A DNA stretch of 48,415 bases from NCBI GenBank assembly GCA_002071485.1, contig MWFF01000050.1, forward strand, positions 1-48,415. The letters are read 5' to 3'. Under the pieces are notes generated by a model that searched no databases, was not told the origin of the DNA, and was given only the letters and a program-made list of their open reading frames with translations. Positions 17,476 to 27,300 of this stretch are shown piece after piece. How positions within the stretch are numbered: position 1 is the stretch's first letter; every line of letters starts with the position of its first letter. The position numbers and the translations under genes are program-made. Source of the stretch: Verrucomicrobia bacterium ADurb.Bin006 (GTDB taxonomy: Bacteria > Verrucomicrobiota > Verrucomicrobiia > Limisphaerales > J093).

Positions 17476-18996
17476 ATGAACCGCGCACGCTGGATTCTTG
17501 TGGCAATGACGGCCGCTTGGGTTGCCTGGCCGATTCGGGCGGCGGAGAGCCGCCCGATTTCTTTGGAGGAGTGCATTTCGCTGGCGTTGGAGCACAACTT
17601 GGACCTGCAGATCGAGCGGCTCAACCCGCTCATGCGAAACCTCGATTTGTGGGGGTCCTATTCGGCGTACGACCCGACCTTCACAGGCCGCTACAATCAT
17701 CGGTACAACATGGGCATCGGCGGCTACGACACCTCGATCAACACCGTAACCCTAGGCACCGAGGATGACACGGATTCGGGCAGCTTGGGCCTCGGCGGGC
17801 TGCTCCCGACCGGCGGTCGATACGAACTGACTGCCAACGGCAGTCATACTGTCGGCACCCAGCCGGCTCCGACGGCGTTGGACCCCTCGGCGCGGATGCC
17901 CTATCGCACTAGCGATGCGAACGCGGCGGCGGCGACGCTGACGCAGCCGTTGTTGAAGAACTTCTGGATCGACGCGGCGCGCTACAACATCACCTTGCGC
18001 AAGAAAGAACTGCAGTACTCGGAATACGTGCTGCAGCGCCGGATCATGGAGACGGTGACGGCCGTCGAGACGGCCTATTACGGTCTGATCGCCGCAGTCG
18101 AGCAGGTCAAAGTGCAGAAGCAAGCTCTCCAGGAAGCGGACCAACAACTGCGCGAAAACCGGAAGCGGGTCGAAGTGGGGGTGATGGCGCCGTTGGACGA
18201 GAAAGACGCCGAGTCGCAGGTCGCGGCCAGCCGGGCCAACCTGTTGGCGGCGCAGAAGGACCTGATCGTGAGGCAGAACGCCTTGAAGGCGCTTGTGACC
18301 GACCAGTATGGGGAATGGGCGGAGATGGATTTGGCGCCGACCGAATCGCTTTCGGCCGTGCCGGTGACGTTCAGCCGATCCGACAGTTGGGCCAAGGCCC
18401 TGAGTTTGCGCCCGGACCTGCTCGGCATGAAGGTCGAACTCGAGAAACGCCAGCTCACACTGCGCTACGACCGTAACCAGTTGTATCCGCAGTTGGACAT
18501 CGTGGGCAGCTACGGGCAGTCGGGACGGCGTAGCACGTTCTGGGATGCGCTCGACGACATGCGGGAGGGCGTGGGCAACTCGTACAGTTACGGGGTGGTT
18601 CTCTCGGTGCCGCTCAGCAACCGGCAGGCCCGCTACAATTACCGGAAGTCGAAACAGGAGATCGAGCAGGCCCTGCTGCAACTCAAGCGGCAGGAGCAGC
18701 AGATCATGCACGAGGTCGAGGACGCCATCGCCGAGGCCCGGAGCAGCTACGAGCAGATCGAAGCCCGACGGCAGGCGAGCGAATTCGCCCAAGCGGCCTA
18801 TGAAGCCGAGCAGAAGAAGCTCGAAAATGGCAAGAGCACCAGCTTCCAAGTCCTCGTCCTCCAGCGCCAACTCACACAGCGCCGGTACGAGGAAATCAGC
18901 GCCTTGAGCACCTACAACCGGGCTCTCGCCGACCTCGCGCTCAAGGAAGGAACCACGCTCGATCGGCTCGGCATTGTGCTCACGGTCAAACCGTAG
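17476..18996 (+). CDS. TolC family outer-membrane efflux protein
   Basis: A 506-residue outer-membrane channel subunit. It begins with a signal peptide (MNRARWILVAMTAAWVAWPIRA) and the family's opening SLEECISLALEHNLDLQIERLNP. Two long coiled-coil halves follow, about residues 190-280 and 380-480 (e.g. YSYGVVLSVPLSNRQAR between them, then QALLQLKRQEQQIMHEVEDA), and the end is ALADLALKEGTTLDRLGI. It would form the exit duct of a type I secretion or drug-efflux system, but no membrane fusion protein or inner-membrane pump is adjacent. The ATG at 17476 is chosen because the signal peptide starts there. Its last 11 bases overlap the end of the convergent thioesterase gene. Confidence 0.93.
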   Translation: MNRARWILVAMTAAWVAWPIRAAESRPISLEECISLALEHNLDLQIERLNPLMRNLDLWGSYSAYDPTFTGRYNHRYNMGIGGYDTSINTVTLGTEDDTDSGSLGLGGLLPTGGRYELTANGSHTVGTQPAPTALDPSARMPYRTSDANAAAATLTQPLLKNFWIDAARYNITLRKKELQYSEYVLQRRIMETVTAVETAYYGLIAAVEQVKVQKQALQEADQQLRENRKRVEVGVMAPLDEKDAESQVAASRANLLAAQKDLIVRQNALKALVTDQYGEWAEMDLAPTESLSAVPVTFSRSDSWAKALSLRPDLLGMKVELEKRQLTLRYDRNQLYPQLDIVGSYGQSGRRSTFWDALDDMREGVGNSYSYGVVLSVPLSNRQARYNYRKSKQEIEQALLQLKRQEQQIMHEVEDAIAEARSSYEQIEARRQASEFAQAAYEAEQKKLENGKSTSFQVLVLQRQLTQRRYEEISALSTYNRALADLALKEGTTLDRLGIVLTVKP

Positions 18997-19486
18997 CGTC
19001 GGGCGGCTTTGGACCGTTGATCCGGGCAAACGCGGCGCGTGGATCGCTGGGGAAATCCGACAGCATCGGCCCCACCGCGCGTTCGTCGATCGGCATGTAT
19101 TTGCCCGAGCCGGACGCCATGAGCGTGCCCGACGGTTCCCGCAACTCCGCCTCGGCCAACAGGAGGCGGTTGCGACGATTCTCCTTGAGTCTGCCGATGA
19201 GTTCGTAGGCTGTGCCCGGTCGCACAGGTTTGAGAAAACGCACGGTCAGTTCCGCGCAGTAGGTGAACCGGCTCGTCGCCGCCCCGCAAGCCCAGACCAT
19301 CGTCTCGTCCAGAACGGTCGAAGTGAGCCCGCCGTGGACGGTGTTCTGGAACCCGGCGTGTTCGCGTCGCGGCTCGAAGCGGGCCCGGACGCATCCGGGT
19401 TCGGCGCTGAATTCGAGTTTCAGCCCGAGTGGATTTTCCGTTCCGCAGACAAAGCAGGACCTCGATTGTGGAAGCGTGATCGCCAT
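18986..19486 (-). CDS. PaaI/4HBT-type hotdog thioesterase
   Basis: A 166-residue hotdog-fold acyl-CoA thioesterase. Visible: CFVCGTENPLGLKLEF near the N-terminus, NTVHGGLTSTVLDETMVWA (the HGG...D/E active-site helix of PaaI-like enzymes), FTYCAELTVRFLKPV and the strand AEAELREPSGTLMASGSGKY. The substrate is unknown. The frame is open back to 19771, but the family homology starts only at the ATG at 19486 (MAITLPQSRSCFVC). The gene ends inside the last codons of the convergent TolC-type gene (11-bp tail-to-tail overlap). Confidence 0.9.
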   Translation of the reverse strand: MAITLPQSRSCFVCGTENPLGLKLEFSAEPGCVRARFEPRREHAGFQNTVHGGLTSTVLDETMVWACGAATSRFTYCAELTVRFLKPVRPGTAYELIGRLKENRRNRLLLAEAELREPSGTLMASGSGKYMPIDERAVGPMLSDFPSDPRAAFARINGPKPPDATV

Positions 19487-19830
19487 GTGGAGAGTGTACC
19501 AGTGAGCGCATGGACCGGGAATCACAAATTCACGGCGGAGCCAAATCCCATCGGCGGGCTCCGATCCGGCTCTTCGGGGCGTCCGGGCCGCGGAGGGCGT
19601 CGGCGTTGGCGCACGCTTTTCTTCGGGGGACCCGGTTGTCTCGGAGGGCCGATGCCGCAGTGGCCGGAGAGGCCCTGATCGGTGACGGTGATTGGATCGA
19701 GACCGGGTCTCGCGGAGATCGACCCTCCGACACAGGCCTCCCCCAACGGGTTTGATGTTCACTGGGAACATCGAACGGGAACAGGCCGCTTCCCTGTTGC
19801 AGTCTGGACATGGGGCGGTAGGCTAGGCCC

Positions 19831-20883
19831 ATGCGTTTCATTGGCAGCATTATCGAGAAGCTGCAGCGGCATCCCAAGCGGATTGTCTTCCCTGAGGGAA
19901 CCGAACCGCGGGTGCTGCAGGCGGCGCGCCAGTACTATTGCCTGCGGCTGGGTGCTCCGATTCTGCTTGGAGACCGCGCCCGGATCAAGGCGGTGGCCGC
20001 CAGTCTCAACCTCTCACTCGAGGGGGTGCGGCTGATCAACCCGGCCGACAGCGAAGAGCTCGATGCTTTTGTGCAGCGCTTTCTTCTGCTGCGGCGTTCG
20101 AAGGGGGTCGAGGAGCCGGAAGCCCGGCAGATCATGACCAAGCCGAATCACTTTGGCGCGATGATGGTTGCCATGCATCAGGCGGACGGCCTGGTGTCGG
20201 GGGCGGACGAAATCACGGGCAGCGTGCTGCGCCCGCTCTTTCAGATCATCAAGCTCGCCCCGCAGACCAAGACGGCATCGAGTTGCATGGTGATGGAGGT
20301 CGAGGACTCGAAGTTCGGCGAAGACGGCGTGCTCTGCATGGCGGACTGCGGCGTGATTCCCGATCCGACGGTGGACCAACTGGCCGACATCGGGGTCGCG
20401 ACCGCCCGGCTGGCGCATCACCTGTTGAACGTTCGACCCCGGGTTGCGTTCTTGTCGTATTCGACCAAGGGAAGCGCCACGCATCCGACCATCGGCAAAG
20501 TGCAGGCGGCGACCGCTCTCGCTCAGCAGCGGGCTGACCAGCAGATGTTGGAGGCCGATTTCGACGGCGAACTGCAACTCGACGCCGCGTTGGTGGCGGA
20601 GATCGCCAACCGCAAAGTGCCCGACAGCCGGGTGGCCGGGCGCGCCAATGTCCTGGTCTTTCCTGACCTGAACTCGGGCAACATCGGCAGCAAATTGCTG
20701 CGCCACGTCGCCCGCGCGAACGCCTACGGCCAGATTCTGCTCGGTCTCGACCGGCCCGCGGCGGACATGTCGCGCGGATCGAGCGCGCACGATATCCTCG
20801 GCGTGGCCGCCATTGTGGGTGTGCAGGCGGTCAACTATCAGCTCCTCTACCCCGGCGCGGGCCAGCGGCTGCCGGGCGAATAG
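19831..20883 (+). CDS. pta: Phosphate acetyltransferase (catalytic half)
   Basis: Interconverts acetyl-CoA and acetyl phosphate. The 350-residue protein is the PTA_PTB catalytic domain alone: RIVFPEGTEPRVLQAA at the start, GAMMVAMHQADGLVSGA, KTASSCMVME, DCGVIPDPTVDQLADI, RVAFLSYSTKGSA, GRANVLVFPDLNSGNIG and QILLGLDRPAADMSRG. The P-loop/DRTGG half of long Pta proteins is encoded separately in the next gene, 24 bases downstream. No acetate kinase gene is in the window. It heads a plus-strand cluster with the P-loop protein and hisC. Confidence 0.95.
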   Translation: MRFIGSIIEKLQRHPKRIVFPEGTEPRVLQAARQYYCLRLGAPILLGDRARIKAVAASLNLSLEGVRLINPADSEELDAFVQRFLLLRRSKGVEEPEARQIMTKPNHFGAMMVAMHQADGLVSGADEITGSVLRPLFQIIKLAPQTKTASSCMVMEVEDSKFGEDGVLCMADCGVIPDPTVDQLADIGVATARLAHHLLNVRPRVAFLSYSTKGSATHPTIGKVQAATALAQQRADQQMLEADFDGELQLDAALVAEIANRKVPDSRVAGRANVLVFPDLNSGNIGSKLLRHVARANAYGQILLGLDRPAADMSRGSSAHDILGVAAIVGVQAVNYQLLYPGAGQRLPGE

Positions 20884-20907
20884 GGTGTCCGGCCGGTTGT
20901 CGTCCTC

Positions 20908-22002
20908 ATGAACACCACCACGCCACGTTTGTTCATCGCGGCAACGCGCCAGAACGAGGGGAAGACAACGATCTCGTTGGGGCTGGCCTCGACCTTGCAG
21001 CGCTTTTACCCGCGGATCGGCTACATCAAACCTGTCGGGCAGCGCTTTGTGAATGTGGCCGAGCAGAAGATTGACGAAGATATCATCCTGATGGACCGGG
21101 TATATGGCCTGAACTGCCCTCTGGCCGACATGAGCCCGATCGCGGTCGCGCCGGACTTCACGCGTCAATACCTCGAGTCGTCGAATCACGAGATGCTGGT
21201 GCGGCGGATTCAGGAGGCCTTTGACCGGGTGGCGTGGGAGAAGCAGTTTGTCCTGTGCGAAGGCTCGGGTCATGCAGGGGTGGGCTCGGTGTTCGACCTG
21301 TCCAACGCGCGCGTCGCGAAGGTGTTGGGCGCCAAGGTGATCATTGTGTCGCAGGGTGGGATCGGGAAACCGATCGACGAGGTGTGCGTGAATCACGCCC
21401 TGTTCCAGCGCGAGGGCGTCGAGATCATCGGTGTCATCCTCAACAAGGTGTTGCCCGAAAAACTCAGCCACGTCGAGAAGTTCGCCGGCAAGGGATTCCG
21501 ACGGCAGGGACTCGAGTTGTTGGGGGTGCTGCCGCATCAGCATATCCTGACCAGTCCGACGCTCGGGCTGATTCGCGAGGAACTGGGGGCCGAGTCGCTC
21601 AACCCGAGTCCGCAGGACTCGAATCTGGTCGAGGAAGTGGTGGTCGGCGCGATGAGCGTTCGACAGGCGCTGAAATCGTTCAAGAAGGGCGTGCTGGTCA
21701 TCACGCCCGGCGATCGCGAGGATATCGTGCTGGCGGCCGCCACAACACTCTTCGGGCAGGGGACCGACGGCTTGGCCGGCATTCTCCTCACCGACAACCA
21801 GCGCCCCTCGCCGAACGTGATGCGCGTCATTGCCGCTCTGCCCTTCCCGGTCCTCCTCACCAAGGAGGAGAGCTACCGGGTCGCGTCCCGTGTCCACGAC
21901 CTCACGGTGAAGACGCGTCCGGACGACACCGCCAAGATTCTGCTCATTCGTGATTTGATTGCCCAACACGTCAATGTGCAGAAGATACTCGAATCGATTT
22001 GA
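20908..22002 (+). CDS. P-loop/DRTGG protein, Pta regulatory-half homologue
   Basis: A 364-residue protein resembling the N-terminal two thirds of long phosphate acetyltransferases: a BioD-like P-loop ATPase domain (FIAATRQNEGKTTISLGL at the N-terminus, then IGYIKPVGQ, VLCEGSGHAGVGSVFDLSNA and IIVSQGGIGKPID) and a DRTGG domain (LVITPGDREDIVLAA, GLAGILLTDNQRP, about 235-350). In long Pta this half regulates activity and oligomer state; as a separate protein it may act in trans on the adjacent catalytic subunit. The function is inferred from this arrangement. Confidence 0.88.
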   Translation: MNTTTPRLFIAATRQNEGKTTISLGLASTLQRFYPRIGYIKPVGQRFVNVAEQKIDEDIILMDRVYGLNCPLADMSPIAVAPDFTRQYLESSNHEMLVRRIQEAFDRVAWEKQFVLCEGSGHAGVGSVFDLSNARVAKVLGAKVIIVSQGGIGKPIDEVCVNHALFQREGVEIIGVILNKVLPEKLSHVEKFAGKGFRRQGLELLGVLPHQHILTSPTLGLIREELGAESLNPSPQDSNLVEEVVVGAMSVRQALKSFKKGVLVITPGDREDIVLAAATTLFGQGTDGLAGILLTDNQRPSPNVMRVIAALPFPVLLTKEESYRVASRVHDLTVKTRPDDTAKILLIRDLIAQHVNVQKILESI

Positions 22003-22024
22003 GCAGATACAATAACACGATCCT

Positions 22025-23134
22025 ATGAATGCATCGACTTCTCTCCTCTTGAACCCTTACCTCGAGCATCTGCCCGTCTATCAGCCGGGCCGGCCGATCG
22101 ACGAAGTGGCGCGCGAGTTAGGGCTGCCGGCCGACGACGTCATCAAGCTCGCGTCGAACGAGAACCCGCTGGGACCTTCGCCCAAGGCGCTGGCCGCGAT
22201 GCAGCAGAGCCTGCGATCGCTGCATCTCTATCCCGACGGCAACGCCTTCTACCTCAAACGGCATCTGGCGGACAAGCTGAGGGTCGCTCCGGAAAACCTG
22301 ATCCTGGGCAATGGCTCGAACGAAGTGATCGAGTTTGTGGGCCATGCCCTCATCATGCCCGGATCGGAGGTGGTAGTCTCCGAGTTTTGTTTCGCGGTCT
22401 ATCCGATCGTGACGCATCTGTGCGGGGGCAAGCTGGTGTCCGTGCCGGCGCGCGAGTACGGCCATGACCTGCCCGCGATGCGTCGGGCCATCACGCCGCG
22501 CACCGCCGTGGTTTTCGTGGCCAATCCCAACAATCCCACCGGCACGCTGGCCTCGGACGACGAGGTCCTCGAACTGATTCACGAGGCGCCGCCTCACGTG
22601 CTGGTGGTCCTTGACGAGGCGTACATCGAGTTTCGAGATCGGCCGCTCGATTTGCTCGAACTGATCCGATCGGGCTCAAAGCCGAACCTCCTGCTCACGC
22701 GGACATTCTCGAAAATCCACGGTCTGGCCGGACTGCGGCTGGGATACGGGATTGGCGGCGCGGAGATCATTGCCGCCTGCGAGAAAGTGCGGCAGCCTTT
22801 TAACATCAACACGATGGCGCAGGTGGCGGCCTTGGCGGCACTCGACGATGAGGATCATCAGCGCCGGACTAAGGAGAACAACGCCGTCGGGTTGCGCTTT
22901 TTCGAAGAGGCGTTTCGCGCGTTGGGGCTGCTCTTCGTGCGTTCGCATGCCAATTTCGTCCTGGTCAAAGTGGGCGACGGTCAGCGCGTGTTCAATGATC
23001 TGCAGCAGCAGGGCGTCATCGTGCGGCCCATGGGCGGCTATCGTCTGCCCGAGTGGATTCGAATCACCGTCGGCACGCCCGCGGAGAACCAGCGTTACCT
23101 TGCCTCTTTGAAGCAGGCCCTGGGACGTGCGTGA
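22025..23134 (+). CDS. hisC: Histidinol-phosphate aminotransferase
   Basis: PLP-dependent aminotransferase of 369 residues, acting in histidine synthesis (imidazole acetol phosphate to histidinol phosphate). Class I/II landmarks: VIKLASNENPLGPSPKAL near the start, LILGNGSNEVIEF, FVANPNNPTGT, VVLDEAYIEF, the PLP lysine in RTFSKIHGLAGLRLGYG, and RPMGGYRLPEWIRITVG at the end. HisC-like enzymes sometimes act on aromatic amino acids instead. It is 22 bases downstream of the P-loop gene; no other his genes are near, so this is an isolated copy. Confidence 0.93.
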   Translation: MNASTSLLLNPYLEHLPVYQPGRPIDEVARELGLPADDVIKLASNENPLGPSPKALAAMQQSLRSLHLYPDGNAFYLKRHLADKLRVAPENLILGNGSNEVIEFVGHALIMPGSEVVVSEFCFAVYPIVTHLCGGKLVSVPAREYGHDLPAMRRAITPRTAVVFVANPNNPTGTLASDDEVLELIHEAPPHVLVVLDEAYIEFRDRPLDLLELIRSGSKPNLLLTRTFSKIHGLAGLRLGYGIGGAEIIAACEKVRQPFNINTMAQVAALAALDDEDHQRRTKENNAVGLRFFEEAFRALGLLFVRSHANFVLVKVGDGQRVFNDLQQQGVIVRPMGGYRLPEWIRITVGTPAENQRYLASLKQALGRA

Positions 23135-23194
23135 GCGGGTGCTGCCTCGGTTGCGATCCTTGACGAGACCCTGCCGAGACCATTCAAACGTTCG

Positions 23195-23395
23195 TTGGTG
23201 AAGCGTCCCGCGCTCGCCTCGCAGTTGCAACCCGGCGAAAGCGTCCAGTTGGAGGATTCGCCCACACCGCTGGTTCTGACACGCCAGAGACTGCCACGAC
23301 TCTCGGCGCAAGACATCGAACGTGACCTGGCCGCCCTCGCGCAAGGCATCGCGCCGATGGATGCCGACACGCTCCTGGAGGACCTCCGGTCGTGA
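23195..23395 (+). CDS. Putative antitoxin of a VapBC-like pair
   Basis: A small protein of 66 residues ahead of a PIN-domain toxin, overlapping it by four bases (GTGA). The first half resembles the short Phd/VapB-type strand-turn region (LQPGESVQLEDSPTPLVLTR), and the second half is an acidic helical tail (DIERDLAALAQG, ADTLLEDL) suited to wrapping the toxin. The start is TTG at 23195 or GTG at 23198; no ATG is available after the preceding in-frame stop. Family assignment rests mainly on position. Confidence 0.65.
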   Translation: MVKRPALASQLQPGESVQLEDSPTPLVLTRQRLPRLSAQDIERDLAALAQGIAPMDADTLLEDLRS

Positions 23396-23841
23396 CGATC
23401 TACCCGGACACTTCGTTCCTCGTGTCGTTCCTGGCCGGCTGGGAGCGGCATCACGCGCTGGCCATGGCTTGGTTTAGGCCACGCAGTGAAGCGGAATGGC
23501 TCATCTCGCCGTGGGCGGAGTTCGAAACGCTGAACATCCTGCGGCAGATGTGCCGCGAGCCAAACGGCCCGCCGCCTAACCGGGTCGAGGCGGTGCGACG
23601 CTACTGGCGGCACCTGTTCCGAGCGGGGCCGTTTGTTCGTCGGCCGGTGGACTGGCTGGCCACGACGGCCGGCTGCCAAGAACTCAGCGCGGCGTTCAGC
23701 GTGCGGCAGAGGATGCGCTCGGCGGACACGCTGCACATCGCCATACTGGACCAGATTCTGCCCGATCTATTTGTGACTTCGGACGGCAACCAGCACGCGT
23801 TGGCGCTCGCCCGCGGCTTCGAGTCGGAGAAGTACCGTTAG
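23392..23841 (+). CDS. PIN-domain ribonuclease toxin (VapC-like)
   Basis: A 149-residue PIN-domain protein, predicted Mg-dependent RNase toxin. The acidic residues are in place: Asp6 (IYPDTSFLVSF), Glu in the second motif (WAEFETLNIL), Asp near 112 (RSADTLHIAI) and the final FVTSDGNQ. The GTG start overlaps the antitoxin stop by four bases, typical of translational coupling in toxin-antitoxin operons. Related toxins cut tRNA or rRNA; the target here is unknown. The pair sits about 60 bases downstream of hisC and may be an insertion at the end of that cluster. Confidence 0.85.
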   Translation: MTIYPDTSFLVSFLAGWERHHALAMAWFRPRSEAEWLISPWAEFETLNILRQMCREPNGPPPNRVEAVRRYWRHLFRAGPFVRRPVDWLATTAGCQELSAAFSVRQRMRSADTLHIAILDQILPDLFVTSDGNQHALALARGFESEKYR

Positions 23842-24014
23842 CCGGCTCTTCACGAGCGGAATTCGGGTCATAACTCGACATCTGGCAATGGGCGCGGCCT
23901 CAGGGTGGCGCTGGTACTCGCGGATGACCGTCGTCAAGGTGAGGCAAGGCGCTGGTGAATTCTAATTGTCGTTTGGCAGCAAGCAGCCTGAACGATTGCA
24001 GTGCATGGAACATT

Positions 24015-24056
24015 CTCCCTACCCAGGGAGATTCCGCCGCCGAGAGGCGGCGGGAA
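24015..24056. terminator. Tandem hairpins between convergent genes
   Basis: CTCCCT-ACCC-AGGGAG (24015-24030) is followed directly by TTCCGCCGCC-GAGA-GGCGGCGGGAA (24032-24056). They lie between the PIN gene and the convergent 1379-residue gene, in a 466-bp gap with no other supported gene, and could end transcripts from either side. No T-run follows. Confidence 0.5.
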
Positions 24057-24307
24057 GTCAGCAGAGGCCATAGTTGCAGAAAACTCATCTGCAGGTGAAC
24101 CCGCTTGACACTGTTATTTATTTACGCCGCCTTATTCGAGAAACCCGGAATGGCGCAACGCTACGCGCAGTCATTTTGACCCGGGCCAAACCAGACCAGT
24201 TTCCCTTTGACGTCCCAGCCGTAGCGATTCTCCACGCCCCAGTTCTGAAACCGGCGAGCCGATGAAGACACCAGTGCTCTTCTTGGCGACGCGACAATGA
24301 GGCAACG

Positions 24308-27300
24308 TCACCCCTTGTCCGTGGGAAGCGGGGGCGGGCTCTTCGGCTTTCTCGCGGGGGCTTTCCAGCAGCCGCCCGTGCTGAATTGAATCCAGGTCCA
24401 TCGCAGCCAACGGATTAGCGCCGCGGCGAGCCAGAGGGCCCAGGCCAGCATCAGCAACCGGTAGAACCAGACTGAGACCGACACCACGACCGGCAGGGGC
24501 AGTTCGGTCCCGCTGCGCGGCTGGAACCAGCGTAACTCGAGCCGCGACGAACCGTTTCCGCGAATGAACATCTCGGGGTTGCCGAGAAGCCCCTCGCTCA
24601 CCACGGCCACAAGGATGCCCAACGCCGCCAGTGTGAGACCCACCAGCAACACCTGCAGCAGGTTGAACCTCCACGCTGCGCCCTCACTCCCCCGTCTGCC
24701 ACGCAACGCAACAAGGAAGAACCAACCTACAACGGTCAGCGCGGCAGCCAGGTGAATCTGCGTCAGCCCCAGTGCGAGAAGCATCCACTGCAGGCGCGTC
24801 ACCGGCGAGAGCTTCAATCCGCCCAAAACCCAAGCCGCGAGAAGAGAGACGGCCAGCACGGTCCAGAACCGCACCGCTGGGCCGCGCAACGGCCCGGACA
24901 CCCAGAGCACCCAGCGGCTCTCGGGCACACGGATCGCGGTGGTGATGTTGGCCGCTTCGACGGGCAACTTCACGCTCCCGGCCACCGCCCTGGTCTCGAG
25001 CGGCCTGTTCGAGCGCCACTCGAGGTTCAACGTCTGGCTGCCCGGATGCACCGGCACTATCAGCTTCGCACCCTCGCGCCGGACCGGAATCGAGCGGTCG
25101 TCCTGCTTGAGCGACGACACTTCGGCTTCCGGGTCGAGTTCGAGGATGAAATCGTCGCCCAGGCTGGCCTCGACATCGAGGGTGAGTTGCGCGGTGCGCT
25201 GCCGGCTGCCGAGCGAGATGTCGTGATTCACGCGCCGCACGGTGATGGTGTCGCCGCTCATCGCCTCGGGTTTGCTGAATGAAAGCGTGACGCTTTCGCC
25301 CGGCCACGGACGCCAGACGGGGGCCAGGTTCCGCTCGCTGATTTCGAACACCGGAGCCAGTCCCGAGAGAGATACGTTCCACACCGGCGAGGTCACCAGA
25401 TGCCAGCGTTCGATCCAGCGGTCGGTCTTGGCCGCGGACAGCTCGATGCCTTTGCCGATCGGCAGTTCGCTTTCCCAGGCAAACTCGCCTTCACCCGCAC
25501 CCAACCGCACCTCCACGAACCCATCCCGCACGATGACTCCTAGCGAGAGCACTTTCTCGCCCTCGAGCACCGGGACGCGCAGGGAGACCGCCTTGCCTGT
25601 CTGGGCCAAACGGGTGATTACGGTGCGCGCCTGCCAGACCAACCCGACCTCCAGGTTACGTTCCACGGCCACGATAGCATTGAAATCCTTGCGGTCATAC
25701 TCGGCTTCGCCGGCGGCGGTCTCGCGCTGGCGGGCGAAGAAGACCTGGTTTTCCGGGATGCCATTCGGGCGCACGCCCGTGACCGTCCAGCCAGGGGCGT
25801 CAATGGCGACACGGCGCGGTTTCAACAGGAACGTCCATTCCCATTCTGTGGCGCTGGGGAGAAACCCTTCCACCACGACACGATGGACGCCCGCGGACGC
25901 GACGATCCACAAATAGCCGTCATCCCGGCGCAAGACGGCTTCCGGCTTGTCATCCAATTGCACAGACACAGGGGACCAGGAGGGCAGTTTCCCGGGCAAC
26001 GGCACGGCCACCTGCGCTGTCGCATGAACTTCAACCGTCATGCTGATCCTGCCGTCGGTGACGTTCAAATCCACAGTCGGGATTTCTGCGGCGCGCGGAT
26101 AGGCGTCTGATGTCTCGAGCAAGCGCTCGCGCAGCGTGTTGAGCGTCTCCTTGTCCGGCACCTGAGCCAGGGACGACGTCGGCACGCACAGTGCCAACAG
26201 GAGAGCCGCCGCCGCCCCCAAACCGGTGGCTTTGCCCGGGCCGACGGCAATCGGTTTCCAACCGCCTCGCCGCAGCAGGAGGCCGCCCAGAGCCAACAGC
26301 AGCGCCACGCGCAACACCGTCAGCACGCGATGCACGCTGGTCGAGATGAGAACGGGGCGGATGGTTTCACTGGCCGATACCGGCCCGTTCCAACCGCAGC
26401 GGACCAGGTTCCAATTCCATTCCGGCTCGGCGGGGCCGGTCTGGATCTTGGCCTTGGATTCATAGGCCAGGTTGGATTCAAGTCCATAGCGAGCGGCCCG
26501 CTTTCCGAGCGCGGGCACTTCCGCTTGCTGCGCCTGCGCAGCCTCGGGCACCTGGGCGGCCTGGCGTGGCGCGGCCCACTGAGGCGGCGGATGATACGCG
26601 CGCCAGCCGAAGAGGGGGTACGACCCGTAGCTGAATCCCTGCCGTTCGAGCTGCGGATAGATGACGCTTTGAAGCTGACTGGCGACGAATGGCACGAGAC
26701 CGAACAGCAACAGCGCAACGGCAAGCCACTGCCACCCGATGATTGCCTTGCGCACGCCGCCTTGAGGCACCACGCGCAGCAGCGCCAAAGGCAACAACAT
26801 GAAGAGCCACGTCAGCCGGGGTGCGCCCGGCTCGTGATACCCAAGACTGAAGGCCAGGAATGCCACCAGCCCCGCTTTCCAGCCCCACAACTTGAACACG
26901 GCCAGCGAAAAGATCAGCAGCAGGAACAGGTCGAGCAGTGTCCACGCGGTCAGCCAGTCGCCCTCGACCCAGTCCGCGCCGAACAACGCCAACAACCGCC
27001 AGCCCGGCGGCAGATTCATCGAGACATCCAGCTCGTCTGCGGGCGCCTGCCAGCCCGTGGCCGGTATCGCTTTCATCCGATCTGAACGCCCGATGGCCTG
27101 GAGGTCCAGGTTCCGAGTGCGAATCTCGACGCCTGCGGTGCCGTTGACCGGGTCGACGGTGATCAACTGGGGCTGTCCCCCCATCTTCGCGGCGCCGAGT
27201 TTCTGGCCCACCGCGACATCGAGCCGCCAGATCTGCTGCATCGTGCCATGAATCTGATCGCGGAACGTCAGCCCATTGCCATCCTCATCGAGCCAGAACA

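Noticed and set aside
24105..24130. TTGACA with AT-rich sequence downstream, promoter-like
   Set aside because: Spacing to the TATTTA-like stretch is too short and no plus-strand gene follows.
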